Source: Adineta steineri (taxonomy: Eukaryota; Rotifera; Eurotatoria; Adinetida; Adinetidae). From it: a stretch of DNA of 64,000 bases. This document shows positions 49,301-60,404 of the stretch, piece by piece; the stretch's first letter is position 1; every line of letters begins with the position of its first letter. The position numbers and the translations under genes are program-made. The notes beneath the pieces are model-generated. The model was not told the origin of the DNA. It saw nothing but the letters and a program-made list of their open reading frames with translations, and ran no database searches. The stretch spans positions 741,406 to 805,405 of the forward strand of contig CAJNOI010000003.1 of the NCBI GenBank assembly GCA_905250115.1. The letters run 5' to 3'.

Positions 49301-50396
49301 AATTAATGAATATTTTTCATTAGTTACAGCTAAAAGAAAGCATTAGAAAAAAACAAGAATAATTTACTAAATCTAATTACCAAAATTATCTAGTGAACTA
49401 AAGGTATGCATTGGTTCAAATTGTTCATGTAAACGTGATCGAACTTCTATCAATGCTAATTTACGTTGCATTACTTCAGGAAAATCAATCTGAAGAAGAA
49501 AACAAAATCAAGTCAAAATATTTATATTAAAAAGACTTACATCGATAAAATGTGTACGTTGTTTTCGTTCTTCATCTAATCGAAACCAAGTTGCATCAAA
49601 TCCAGCACCTAAATTAACGATCTACATCGAAAAATTTTAATGTAGTCGATTTTATTTTTTAGAATATTTGATGATAATTCAGAAGATTAAATTAAAAAAT
49701 CCTTTTTTTTTGACATGTGATTAGTAGTTGTCGAGGAATCATTATGACCTTTTTAAATTTCTAGGTCAAGCCTTGTCTAGTCTCGAGGAAGTATTAGAAC
49801 TTTTTGTTCCCTAAGAAACGTAGTTATATTTAGTTCCATTACGTGACAAAATCTTGTAACTACTATTTATAACTGATTCCTGTCTTCTTGATTAGTAATG
49901 CTCGAAACAATTCATTATCTAGTGTAAAAGTATAATTGTTCTTTTCTCAATTGATAAACTTCATATCTTGATATTTGTAACGTAAGGATGTTTACGAAAA
50001 AAATTACCTGTACTTCCATCTGATCATAGACACTATAAAACGTATTCAGAGCATATTCTAATGCTTTCATTCGAATATAATATCCTCTACCAATGAAACA
50101 AAAAACATTGTTTTTTTCTATATAAAATTATTTTGATTTACAAACCGATTTATTGATGGTGATCGTCTTACATCTTTATCAACAAATTCTCGAAGAAATA
50201 AATCCTCAAAATATCCTAGTTTAACCATTGATACTTTTGATAATATACTTGAATCGTTTGTGCCTTGCACCTTGAAAAGAAAAAAAAGAAACTCATTCAA
50301 AATATTTATTCTTATTTTTTTCAATAAAAATCTTACAGCAACATCATTTCTTGCTTTTCGACTTTTTCTTTGATTAATACGGAAAGCTTCTTCCAT
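46334..50396 (-). CDS. LCMT2: TYW4/LCMT2: wybutosine tRNA methyltransferase/methoxycarbonylase (675 aa)
   Basis: Last-step enzyme of wybutosine synthesis at position 37 of tRNA-Phe, using S-adenosylmethionine. Fourteen exons close in frame: 50337-50396, 50146-50270, 50008-50086, 49541-49621, 49381-49489, 49115-49329, 48935-49057, 47608-48085, 47280-47387, 47042-47217, 46797-46978, 46602-46734, 46445-46550, 46334-46386. The N-terminal leucine-carboxyl-methyltransferase domain shows RNDVAVQGTNDSS, RSPSINRGYYIRMKAL and the SAM loop VNLGAGFDATWFRL. A linker leads to kelch-type repeats (FGHQSILINEKYVWTIGGFG, HCSCYIKQTDKIIIFGG, YSHSADIIDDTLWLLGG) and the family's LGGGGNCFSFG near the C-terminus. 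The kelch half separates it from the PP2A methyltransferase LCMT1. The ATG directly follows an acceptor AG (50397-50398), so a 5' non-coding exon or trans-spliced leader is likely. Confidence 0.93.
48127..48918. mobile_element. Inverted-repeat transposon remnant in a TYW4 intron
   Basis: It lies inside the 849-nt intron 48086-48934; most other introns of this gene are 45-80 nt. Left (about 48157-48258) and right (about 48816-48899) segments are reverse complements, sharing caggaatgaga, gaaaaattttctctatc-like sequence, gaattct and gtaaaaatcgatttttggct. The left arm has an extra palindromic 18-nt piece (atggtatatataccat). Weaker similarity extends outward to gcgact at both ends. No coding sequence is inside. 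Exact ends and target duplication were not resolved. Confidence 0.75.
48447..48779. mobile_element. Second inverted-repeat element nested inside the first, 333 bp
   Basis: The ends are gggaactgcaaaatc and, in reverse complement, gggaactgcaaagtgg. Both continue into ggtcccggtcccg, with TA on each outer side (48445-48446 and 48780-48781). A TA target duplication suggests a Tc1/mariner-like miniature element. It sits in the interior of the larger inverted-repeat element, so it inserted later or is a sub-part of it. Confidence 0.65.
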
Positions 50397-50626
50397 CTAG
50401 AAAAACCAAGAAAGACAAAAAAAAGGGGGAGAAAAAAACAATCTAAATACACAAGACGACAATAATGATGAAAAAAAAACAATCAAATAACAGCACAAAC
50501 GAAACATTGATGTTTTTTTCTTTAAACAGGACTAATAAATAAGAAAAAAGCAAAGGAAATATATGTCTGTCTATGTGCACGCATAAATAATAATAAAAAC
50601 CAAGTCTAATTTAGACTAGACTGTTG

Positions 50627-50657
<31 letters not shown>

Positions 50658-50716
50658 ATGAATAATGTGTTTAAAGTCGAGTCCAAAATTGAATGTGTCT
50701 GTGTTTTATTAATCAT

Positions 50717-53436
50717 TCACACCTTTTGTCGTTTACGATGTACAACAGAAGCTGTTGTTGAATCAACAGATTTATCACTTTCAATAATACGTATACGAAC
50801 TAATGCAATTTCTTGTCCATTCATTGTTTCCATCGCGGTATCAGCACTACGTTCATCACTGAACATAACATAACATAATTGAGGATTTACCATACGAACA
50901 TCTATTAAATTTCCAAAACGATTAAATACATCACGAATATAATCTTCAGATACAGGCCGTTGAGGCATTATTTGTAGAGTTTTAGCAACCTAAAATAATA
51001 AGAGATTATTATAGACTTAAATTTTGAAATATAGTACTTACTGGTGCATCGAATGAAGCATATTTTTGTTTGGATGGCAATGGAATATTACAATAATCTA
51101 CATATTCTTCTTGACTTCCTTGTAAATTACTCATCTTAAACGAATAAAAGAAATATAGATAGTAAAATTTTAATAAATCGAATTCAGTTTTAAAAATACT
51201 TGATGAATTAATTGACCAATACCAGATGTATCTCCGTATTTTCCATTTTGTGTTTGATGAATCAAATCATTGACAATTCTGCAAATTCGAAATGAATTCA
51301 TTTATAATTAGATTTATTGATTCTTACTTTTCATCATAATATTGTACGGATAAAATTTCACCATCCGGAAATTGAAATGCATGCAGTTTTTCACGTGCAT
51401 ATGTAGCAAATTGACAAGTTTTGTAACGTACAATAAAATAATCTAAGAAAATAAATCATTTCATTATATACTTTAAATAATTACTCCTAACTATCTATTT
51501 ACTATCCTAAAAAGTAGATTATGAATATAACTTCATCATTATTGAAGTCTTACTCAATTCTATTTCGATATACTTTGAGATCATTTAATCAAATATGCTA
51601 ATAGCATCAATGAGTCAGCTCCGATCGTTATTTAAATAATTGCAATATTTAGTCTTTTGAGTCTTGGTAATGTATATATTGGAAGACTATCCACAAGAGA
51701 ATTCCTACTCTTTCTAACTGCTCGATATGTTCTTCGGTCTATTTCACAATCAAAACAGTCTCGAAGAGAAAATGTATGTATTGTACGTCGTATAGTATTC
51801 GATGTGAGATTTTATATGTCCCAACTGAAATGTACCTTTATGTATTGCTGATTACTCTAGAGACTATTGTACAAAAATATACTTTCTTATAGAAATTCCA
51901 TTTTTTCAAGAAAAAGTCGGAATTTAAAGGATTAGCATCGTATGCTGATGAATTCCAATTATTGCTGATATAAAAATATAAACATTTGAAGTACATGTTA
52001 AAGTTAAGTATGCGAAATACTGTCTTAAATATTTAAATAATAAAATAGTCAGCAAAGAATTAATTCTTGTTTATCTCATCTTTTCTCTTATAACTTACGT
52101 TCATTAAAAGTATTTAGAGTAACTGGTGAGCATTCTTCCATATTTGGTACAAGATCAAATAATTTTGATATATGATAATTAGTAATTGTCATTCCACAAC
52201 GAACAATTAAGCGACGTTCATTATTAATCTCCAGCAAATGATAACTATTACTGACTGGTGAAAGTGTAGATGATTGATCTAAATAGTAAAAGAAGAAAAT
52301 TTACGTTTAATCAAATCAAAAAAAAAGAATTAAGACAAACTTGAGTCATTATTCGATAATGAACGTGTTGGTAACGGGAGTAGAGGAGGCGGTGATGGTC
52401 TATGATCATTTGAATTTGACGATGGTGATGGATGTTGTTTACCCGATGACATTTTTTGTCGATAAGGAGGTGAAACAGCTCCGTAGATTGAAGCTGAAGA
52501 AGGTAATGCATCTTCATTATCACGATGACGTTTGGAAGAAAATGGTTCAGCGAATTTTGGTTTATAACCTAGAAGATTTTCTTCATGAATTCAAAATTTT
52601 CATTTTTTTTGTCATCTATTAACATACTTGGATCACATTCTTCAAGTGCATAAGCTGCTTCAGATGCTTTTGAAAATGATATATAAGCAAAACCTTTATT
52701 TTCACCAGTTAATTTATCAACAATAACTTTGATATTAATTATTGAACCATATTTCTAAATTAAAAATATATTTATTTCAATTTAAAATTTAATTAATAAT
52801 TACCTGGAAAACTTTACGTAGATCATCTTTTGTCATATGTTTTGGTATAACAACAAATAAACGTAACATTTTTTCATGTTCATCAGGATCTCGTACACTA
52901 CCTTCACGACGTGAACTTGATATAATAGCCTATTAAAAGAACAAAACTTTTCCATTTTGTTTTTCATCAAACAACAAAATACCGACTTTTAATGGTCGAA
53001 CATGTGGAGATATGATTGTTCCATTCATTTCTTCCATTGCGCGAGCAGCAGCTGAAGCTTTTTCATATTTAATATATGCAATACCTAACAGACAAGAGAT
53101 GGGATAGTCAAAATTAAATGTAGAACATTCATACGAACCTTTGCTTTCTTGACTACGTCGATCTCGTACCATATGTATATCTTGAATTGTTCCATGGATT
53201 TGAAAAGCATTTCGTAATTCATCTTCAGACATAGCTTTTGGTATAAGTAAAAAGAGTCGACTAAATGGTGGATCATCAACATCAGCTGTTTTATTAAATA
53301 CGGTTGATAATTGTTGACGTTTATTTTGAGATGATGTTTGCTTATGTGATGATCTATTTGAATCTTCTGATGAAACATCTCGGCTTCGATTCCGATTGTT
53401 CATCATGGAATCGATTGTTTTTGCATCTACATACAC
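50717..53436 (-). CDS. RBM45: RBM45/Drb1-type RNA-binding protein (538 aa)
   Basis: RNA-recognition-motif protein; vertebrate RBM45 binds RNA in the nucleus and is linked to neural development and splicing. Ten exons close in frame: 53139-53436, 52987-53084, 52804-52929, 52628-52754, 52341-52568, 52099-52278, 51328-51442, 51200-51278, 51042-51134, 50717-50989. RRM1 (SRLFLLIPKAMSEDELRNAF to KGIAYIKYE), RRM2 (LRLFVVIPKHMTKDDLRKVF to NKGFAYISFS), a degenerate middle RRM (LIVRCGMTITNYHISKLFDL) and a C-terminal RRM (YIRDVFNRFGNLIDVRMV) follow the RBM45 order and spacing. The C-terminus HRKRQKV is basic, as in vertebrate proteins (SNKRQRTY). The start at 53436 is the first Met; internal Mets (MMNNRNRSRD) are alternatives. 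Exon 2 uses the donor that removes Val from PLKV. Confidence 0.9.
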
Positions 53437-53800
53437 GAATAACTACTACAATCGATTGAATAATTTTCTGTTCGACAATGATAACTGCCTATGGAAAATT
53501 TTTCTTTGAAAGATGGCGCTATTATTCCACTAGTGTTATTATCAAAAAATCTTGCTTGTTGTTGCATTTATCCATTGCATCATATTTATAATTTCTTATT
53601 TTTTATAGCCTCAGTGACGTTATTCATTGCATTTACTCTATTAACTTGATATCTATTGTATATGATTGTAAGGTTTTACTTAATTTCAAGTTAAAAATTT
53701 ACGCTCATCATAAAAAACATAAAAATGATTTTTAATTTATTTCTTTATTTGAATATATAAAATGACATCGAACGACTTTTTTTTGTCTTATTTAAAAAAA
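53437..53800. other. Intergenic, no gene seen
   Basis: Short AT-rich spacer between the RBM45 start and the small orphan's 3' end. Confidence 0.6.
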
Positions 53801-54264
53801 CTAACTATGCCATGTGCTATATGGTTTTGTTTGTTTGAAGTCTCGATGGAAATATGCTGCTGTCCAACCAATTTCACCTGGATATGCAGCACGTCGAAGT
53901 GGTGGATCGATGTTATATCCTCTTGAATTCAAAGATGATAAAAAAAAACATTTTTTCTTCAAAAAATGTATTACCTTGTCAAATAGCCAACATCAAGTGA
54001 ACGAAGTATAGATGCTTGACCTTCACCAATATCTCCAATATGTCCGCGAGATGGATAACGTTGCATCCATAAAGCGTTAGGACCTTTTCATTAATAAAAA
54101 AAGTATTTCTTCTATCAAAATCAAAATAAATTAATAATTCTACCTGAAAAAACACTCTTGGATGTTAAAGGTCTATCAAGAAAGAGATCAGAAGAACTTC
54201 GCTTAACCGGTCTTCCTCCCCAATATTCTATTGTTCTCGTTTCTCGTTGTTTTCCACGCGACAT
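53801..54264 (-). CDS. Small basic orphan protein (three exons, about 118 aa)
   Basis: Not recognised. Exons 54144-54264, 53975-54083 and 53801-53921 have consensus borders and close in frame. The protein starts MSRGKQRETRTIEYWGGRPV and has RYPSRGHIGDIGEGQ and PPLRRAAYPGEIGWTAAYFH, ending STWHS. It is rich in Arg, Gly, Tyr and Trp, with no signal peptide or membrane helix. The aromatic/Arg-Pro composition recalls small axonemal microtubule-associated proteins, but this is only an impression. Confidence 0.65.
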
Positions 54265-54564
54265 TGGAGTATTTCAATCTATTGTGCGTACTTCTGATGA
54301 ATGCTGTTTTGACAATAACACTCTATTATATTATTTTTCTTTTTGTCTTCAAAACTTTTAAAGAAACAATTTCAATCACCAATAACAACATATTTTCTTT
54401 TGATGGCACGTGAATTTTATAGGATTAAAATCACATGTTTTGAAAAACATCTGACAAATTGTTCGTAAGGACTTTTGAAGTTTTTTTTCTCATTCGGTCA
54501 TATTTATTTATTTTAAATAAAATTTTAACAAAGAAAAAAAAAGATCTTTCCTTTGTTTTGTTTT

Positions 54565-57110
54565 TTAAACAAATGGTTCAATATTTAACTCAATAACCGA
54601 ACAAGGTAATTTCAGACCAAACTGTTCAATAACATTTGGATGAAGAACACCGATAGTACCGCGCTTTTCACCACGTACAATAATTTCTGCATGTCGACCG
54701 GGAAAAAATGCGCTATCTAAAATCAACACATAATTAAAATATTTATATTTTCTTTGATTTTACCTTCGCATTGATTGTTTAAATAATAACCTATATCATT
54801 ACTTTTAGTATCATTATAAGAAATTTTAACTAATGTCATAATTCGATCGAGTAAACCATGAATTATTTCAAAGCCGGGTGATCGATTGTAATAGACTGCA
54901 CATAAACGTCGTTCATTTCTACTACCAATTTCTATATTAATAATAGATATTTTTGTTTTGTAAGTTAAAAGCATTACAAACCTCTTGTTAAATCTTTGAG
55001 AATAACATCAGATACTTCGAAAAGTTGAATTGGTAATGCAGTACCTTGATTATTCGCGATAGTTTTTAATAAACCTGGTAATAGTGATGTTCGACCAATC
55101 TGAAATTAAATGATAGTTAGGAGGAATTCGAAAGATTTAGCTTCGTTTTTACTTGAAAATCTTGTGTTTTCGGATTTGCAATATGTACTGCAGGAATATT
55201 TTCAATATTTTTTCCAAATTTCTCTGCTACATCTGCACACGAACATAATGTAAATGTTAATGCTTCTGTGAAACCACTTTCAGCTACTGAATGTCTTATA
55301 AGATCAGATACTCTATTAAGTTCAAACTAAAATAAGAAATACAACAACTGTTTTTTTTCGTCTGAGAAACATTTTTACTTGATTTCCAATACAACTGGTC
55401 TTTGGAACTGTTTTATTTATATTATTAAATCCATACGCTATTGCACAATCTTCGACTATGTCACAAAAATGTAAAATATCAGATCGTGTTACAGGTATAT
55501 TAACACGAAGTGTATCCGAATCAAGAATTTCCGTTCGAAGACTCATTCGATTCAATAAAGTTGCTGCAGTTTCAACATCAACTCTAGCAAAAAAATGTAC
55601 ATAATTTAATTTGTACAATAAGTCAAATTTTAACATACTGAATTCCAATACGTTGATTCATCTTTTTCACTGAAACATTTTCAGTTCGATCATTTAAATT
55701 CTAAAAAAATTCTTTCAATATATTCAATAAAAATATAAATTAATCAACATACGGGATATAATATTACTGTTCCATCTACTTGTTCTACTTCAACAGGTTC
55801 AATTCTATATTAAATAAATAATTAAATTGTATATAAAAACAAAATTCAATGATTTACTCGAATGGTTTACTACAATATTGAGCAAACATAGTTAATATTA
55901 TGTTAAGTACAACATTTGCTTTATGTAAATCCACTGCAGTACATTCAATAAAAACATTTTTTGTATTCACACTCATTTTACTATGATCACCGTTAATAAT
56001 TGGTGGAAGTGAAAGAACAACATTATTCGAATCATATATAACCGGATAAACATCAGAATCTTGAATAATTGATACATAACGTTTAAGATGAGAATCTTTG
56101 GAATAAAATTCAAGCATTTCATCGGCTTGCATTTCATTCTGTTGTTTTAATGAACGGAATTTAATTTGTTTCGGTTGTTGAGCATCATAAATAAATGGAG
56201 GTTGAATTGTATCAAGATCATGTGTACCAATAGCAACTAATGTTCGATTTCGACATAAATTTTGATGAAGTTTATCTTGTAATTCTATAAAACTGTTATA
56301 ACTTTCAGCATTGAATGTAACATTACGAAGAACAGCACAAACAACTATTGGGCGAATACGCTGAGTCTGTGAAGACAAGAAAAAAGGAAATCATTTTAAG
56401 AAATAATATAATCCTACATTTGGTAAAATTTTCATTCGAATTGGTTTTTGATTTTCATTAAATTTCGATAAATGAAATTTTGGTAGTTCATCCCTGAAAT
56501 AAAGAGAAAATTATGTTTTAAAAAATATAAAACGAATTTTACTTTTGTAAAAAGATTTTTAATGCACGACTTATCCCTTCCAAACAAAGCATATCATAAC
56601 TAAAAATAGAGATTATATTCGAGATTAAACTATTTATTAATTAAATATACCGATTTGCTGGTATATCGATTTTATATTCGACATCTTTACCCTTGCTTTC
56701 GGGTATTGGTTCCTGAAAATAGAGAAAATTAAAATTTTAAAAAGTCTGAATGTGTTTCGATAGATTGTAGATAATAACAAAAGCTCAGTAATTCCTGTTG
56801 GTTTATAATCGATTTTAACGAACTTCCGTTCTTTTTCTACATACTTGAACATTAATGTGGGCGCATGAAATTGAAGAGTCTCTTAACAACACTTCTATTT
56901 CTAGATGATGATAATTGACATAAAGAGTTGATATCTATACTTACAATTTTATCTAATTCTATTCCATAATCAAAACATAATTGATCAAATTCTTCGTCAG
57001 CTAGAAATCGAATTGATTTTTCATTATTTAATGAAATGAAAAAGAAATTTACTAAATTCTTGTCCAAGTGCATTGAAAAGTAAACTTCGTTTAACACCAA
57101 TCGTAGGCAT
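54565..57110 (-). CDS. FARSB: Phenylalanyl-tRNA synthetase beta subunit, cytosolic (582 aa)
   Basis: Beta chain of the alpha2-beta2 enzyme that charges tRNA-Phe in the cytosol; the beta chain carries the editing (B3/B4) and B5 domains. Thirteen exons close in frame to 582 aa, near the 589 of human FARSB: 57053-57110, 56945-57000, 56651-56712, 56543-56599, 56418-56493, 55858-56366, 55753-55804, 55639-55700, 55379-55583, 55153-55326, 54982-55099, 54764-54931, 54565-54716. Family matches are [100 protein letters not shown] and [17 protein letters not shown], with [10 protein letters not shown] near the end. The 232-nt intron between exons 2 and 3 could hide a small extra exon. The ATG sits directly after an acceptor AG (57111-57112). 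Confidence 0.95.
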
Positions 57111-57357
57111 CTAGAAGAAAATGGAATAAAAATAAAAATAAATAAATGATCATAACTAGAAAAAAACGAAAGAAAGGAACTTAATGGAATTTTACAATTA
57201 AACACTGGAAATATAGATTAATTAAATATCACTATAAAATTTTTGAAGAGATTCCTGTAACGAATTAATCTGACTACAACTGCCTACTTAAGAGAAGATT
57301 TATCAAAAACAAAAAAAAATAAAATAAATAAATAAATAAATATATATATGTATATCA

Positions 57358-59376
57358 CTATTTGTTAGAATTGTCCAATGAATGTAGAAGTTTTTCAACA
57401 AAATATTCAATAACACGATAGATTAATTCATATTGCCGTTCAGTTTGAACAAGACCTATTAAGAAAATAAAGAAAATTTCTCTTAAGTGAGACAATAAAA
57501 TTTACCTGATCTTTGTGAACGAATATATTTAACTAAATTTGGAATATCTATTTCAATATCAAGTCCTTCAGTACGAATTCTATTTAATATTATATCGATT
57601 GTAATTGTTGCACCTGAACGACCAATACCAGCACTACAATGAACGATCATTGGAGATGTATTCATATCATTTCCGAGTGGACTTGAACGATAAATTTTTT
57701 CAAAAAAATCCAGAAGTACATTCAATTGAGTATTATCACGTTGATTTGTAATAAGTGGAGCATCTTTAAAACAAAACAAATCAGTATTACTTTCAATTAA
57801 AATAATTTCTATTACCATGATCACCCCATGCTAAATATTGCCAATGAAAAATTTCCCATGTTCGTCGATCTTCTGTTATTATTCTTAATATATGTAAACG
57901 AAAACAACAATCATCATCAATTGATGCTGGTGGCATTAACGAACGATGTGTACGTGAAGTATTAGTCAATACTTGCGATGGACCATAATTTGCTTCATGA
58001 ATATTTTCAACAATTATTGAACCATATTGTTTTGTTGTATGTAAATCAGGCCAGTAACGTGCACACTTATTCTATCAAGTTATAAAAAACAAAATATTCT
58101 TTTCAAGAGAAAAATTTAATAGTATACCTTCATGCCTTCTGTTTCTCGTGTAATCATCACAATACATTTAACTGTTTCTTGTTGTACCATATGCCAAAAA
58201 TCATTAACTGTTCCAGGTAATGGTCCTTGAGTAGCAATATATTCTCTTCCGATATTTTCAAATGGTGTTCGAATACGATTTGCATTCATATAATCTGTAA
58301 TTGGATAATTTTTTAGAATAACACGTGTTTCATCATATGGTAAAATATTTTTAAAACGATTTCGTATTTTATTGTCTGGTTTTTCACCATTTCGTTTATG
58401 AAATGTTGATGATTGAGATTCTGATTGTTGATTTAATAATTCAAATTCAACACTAAAACCATTTTTTTGTCCATTCTGTAATGGAGTTAATTTTGATAAA
58501 TGTTCACAACGTTGATGAATATCACGAGCATAAAACCAATTCGATGTACATGGTTGTACAAGACGAAAAGCAATACCATTTGTCGTTATAAGAATATTAT
58601 GTTTTAAATAGAAATGAATTAATTCATCTAATGTTTTAAAACGATCGATTTGTTCTCGTCGACCTTTCCCATCGAGAAACCATTGACCATTTGAATATCT
58701 TATTTTAATATTAGCTATAGCATCCGATGTTTTAATACATATAACATAATCACCTAGTGCTGTTTCAGAATCTCGAACAAGAAATGATCCAGCATGTTCA
58801 CATTTATTTAAAAGAGCCATAACTTGTGAATGTGATATTGATCCATGATAATATCTAAAAAATATATATATATATAATCAATTTGAAAAATATTCTTTTT
58901 TTTTTCTGAATTACTTTTCAAATGTTGGCATTTGTGCTAGTACAGGAGTTGTTAATTCAATAATTTCATTATTTTTCTCTCTTAATTCTCCAAGATTTCG
59001 ACGATAATGATCAATCATATCATATAATGTTGAAAAACATTCTTGCCTTTCACCTAAATCAAATCCTTCATTTGTTCTTTGAATACGTATATGTGTTATT
59101 TCACCATTTGCACGTCTTTAAAAATAATAATAATAATAATAAAAGAAATTGATTTATTCATTTCGTTACATACCGAACAGAAAGTACATATGCATCAGAT
59201 TTAGTACGAGATGGTCGTACAAGAAAACTACCAGGAATATTTTTATCTTGTAATATTTTTTCGGCTTCAAATCCTGATATATCACGATGAAAGAAACTGA
59301 AATAAAATAAGATGATGCAATAAACTGATGTAATTCAATATCATTCTATTTACCCGCGTGCTAATCGACTGGACAT
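57358..59376 (-). CDS. PTPN11: SHP2/corkscrew-type SH2-SH2 tyrosine phosphatase (561 aa)
   Basis: Non-receptor protein tyrosine phosphatase acting downstream of receptor tyrosine kinases toward Ras/MAPK. Seven exons close in frame: 59354-59376, 59174-59296, 58915-59115, 58128-58854, 57816-58071, 57506-57763, 57358-57455. N-SH2 starts FFHRDISGFEAEKIL with phosphotyrosine pocket GSFLVRPS. C-SH2 starts YYHGSISHSQVMALL with GSFLVRDSE. The PTP domain has RNRFKNILPYDETRVIL, EYIATQGPLPGTVNDFW, the P-loop HCSAGIGRSG with its catalytic Cys, and the Q-loop QTERQYELIY. The WPD loop reads WGDHD, keeping the general-acid Asp but with Gly for Pro. The C-terminal tail is only about 20 residues, shorter than in vertebrate SHP2, so the tail tyrosines are missing. 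Symbol given by architecture; SHP1 and SHP2 are not separable this far out. Confidence 0.92.
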
Positions 59377-60020
59377 TTATTTAAGAAATTATTTGTAATG
59401 ATAATATGAAATTTTGATTAAATTCGTTAGTCATGTTTTGATCGGAAAAGGACGTACGATCATAATATAAAATTGAGTATTCAATTATTGTCATTAAACT
59501 ATGTCCAATCAATGAGTATAGGAATTGAAAGACTCAAAAAAAGATTATTTAAATTCACGAAGAAATTTTTTGAATAAATATAAGAATTGTCTGTGACTTA
59601 TTTTTATTTAGTTTTGTTAGATTAAATCGATGATTGTGATCATTTATCAACTGTATAATAACACCATCTATTGATTATGAATGTATATTTTATTAGAAGA
59701 AATTTGATATTATTGTTTGAAGAGATTTTTTTCAATTGAAGTTTGTTTGAACAATCTTGATTTGTATTATTATTTGATTCATAATGCACTTAAAACGATT
59801 AGTATACCTGAAATAGACTTATAAATACAAGTTTAAGATAAGCTATTCACTTTAGATATCAGATGACTTTATTCAATACTTTAAAAAAAGGAGAAGAGGG
59901 GAAAAACAGTATTCATTTTCACATAACATACTCTCTCGTATGTTTGTCTGATTGTTTACTACACATCGGCAGTTGTTTCGTCTGAAATATTCTTTTGTAA
60001 ATTGAAAACATTGAAATTCA
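59377..60020. other. Intergenic, divergent promoter region
   Basis: About 640 nt between the phosphatase (minus) and the small candidate lipidated protein (plus). No coding exon or clear motif. Confidence 0.55.
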
Positions 60021-60300
60021 ATGGGTAATACATGTAAATCGACAAAAACTGATTCAATAATTGCATCAATTGTTGAATCACCTATGTCAATAGTACCAAA
60101 TAATCAATCGGAAGAAATTCCACCACCACCACCATCAACAACAACAACAAAAATAACAACAACTAAACTCTATCAATCTTCAAATGGTTCAACAATTCGT
60201 GAAGAAAAAGAAGAAGAAGAGGTTTGAAATATTTCTTATTTTAAAAACATAAAATATTTTTCGTTTTGTCGTTTAGGAAATTACTCGTACTGAAACTTAA
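60021..60300 (+). CDS. Small candidate N-myristoylated/palmitoylated protein (74 aa)
   Basis: Not recognised. Exons 60021-60221 and 60277-60300 join in frame. MGNTCKST fits an N-myristoylation signal (Gly2, Ser/Thr near position 6-7) with an adjacent Cys5 that could be palmitoylated, suggesting attachment to the inner face of a membrane. The rest is disordered: IPPPPPST proline stretch, Thr-rich middle, and a highly acidic end (EEKEEEEEITRTET). The final TET is not a strong PDZ ligand. Whether it is expressed cannot be told from sequence. Confidence 0.5.
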
Positions 60301-60404
60301 ATCTACTAGTTTAGTTCATTTACTTTTTTTTCTTCCTCTTTTACAGTCCGCATTCAATAATACAAATAAAAAATAAAATAGTCTATATATATTTGTCATG
60401 TCTT

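Noticed and set aside
56713..56944. An extra small exon of FARSB (for example around 56830-56850)
   Set aside because: No candidate has both a good donor and a frame-preserving length, and direct splicing already gives 582 residues, close to the family length.
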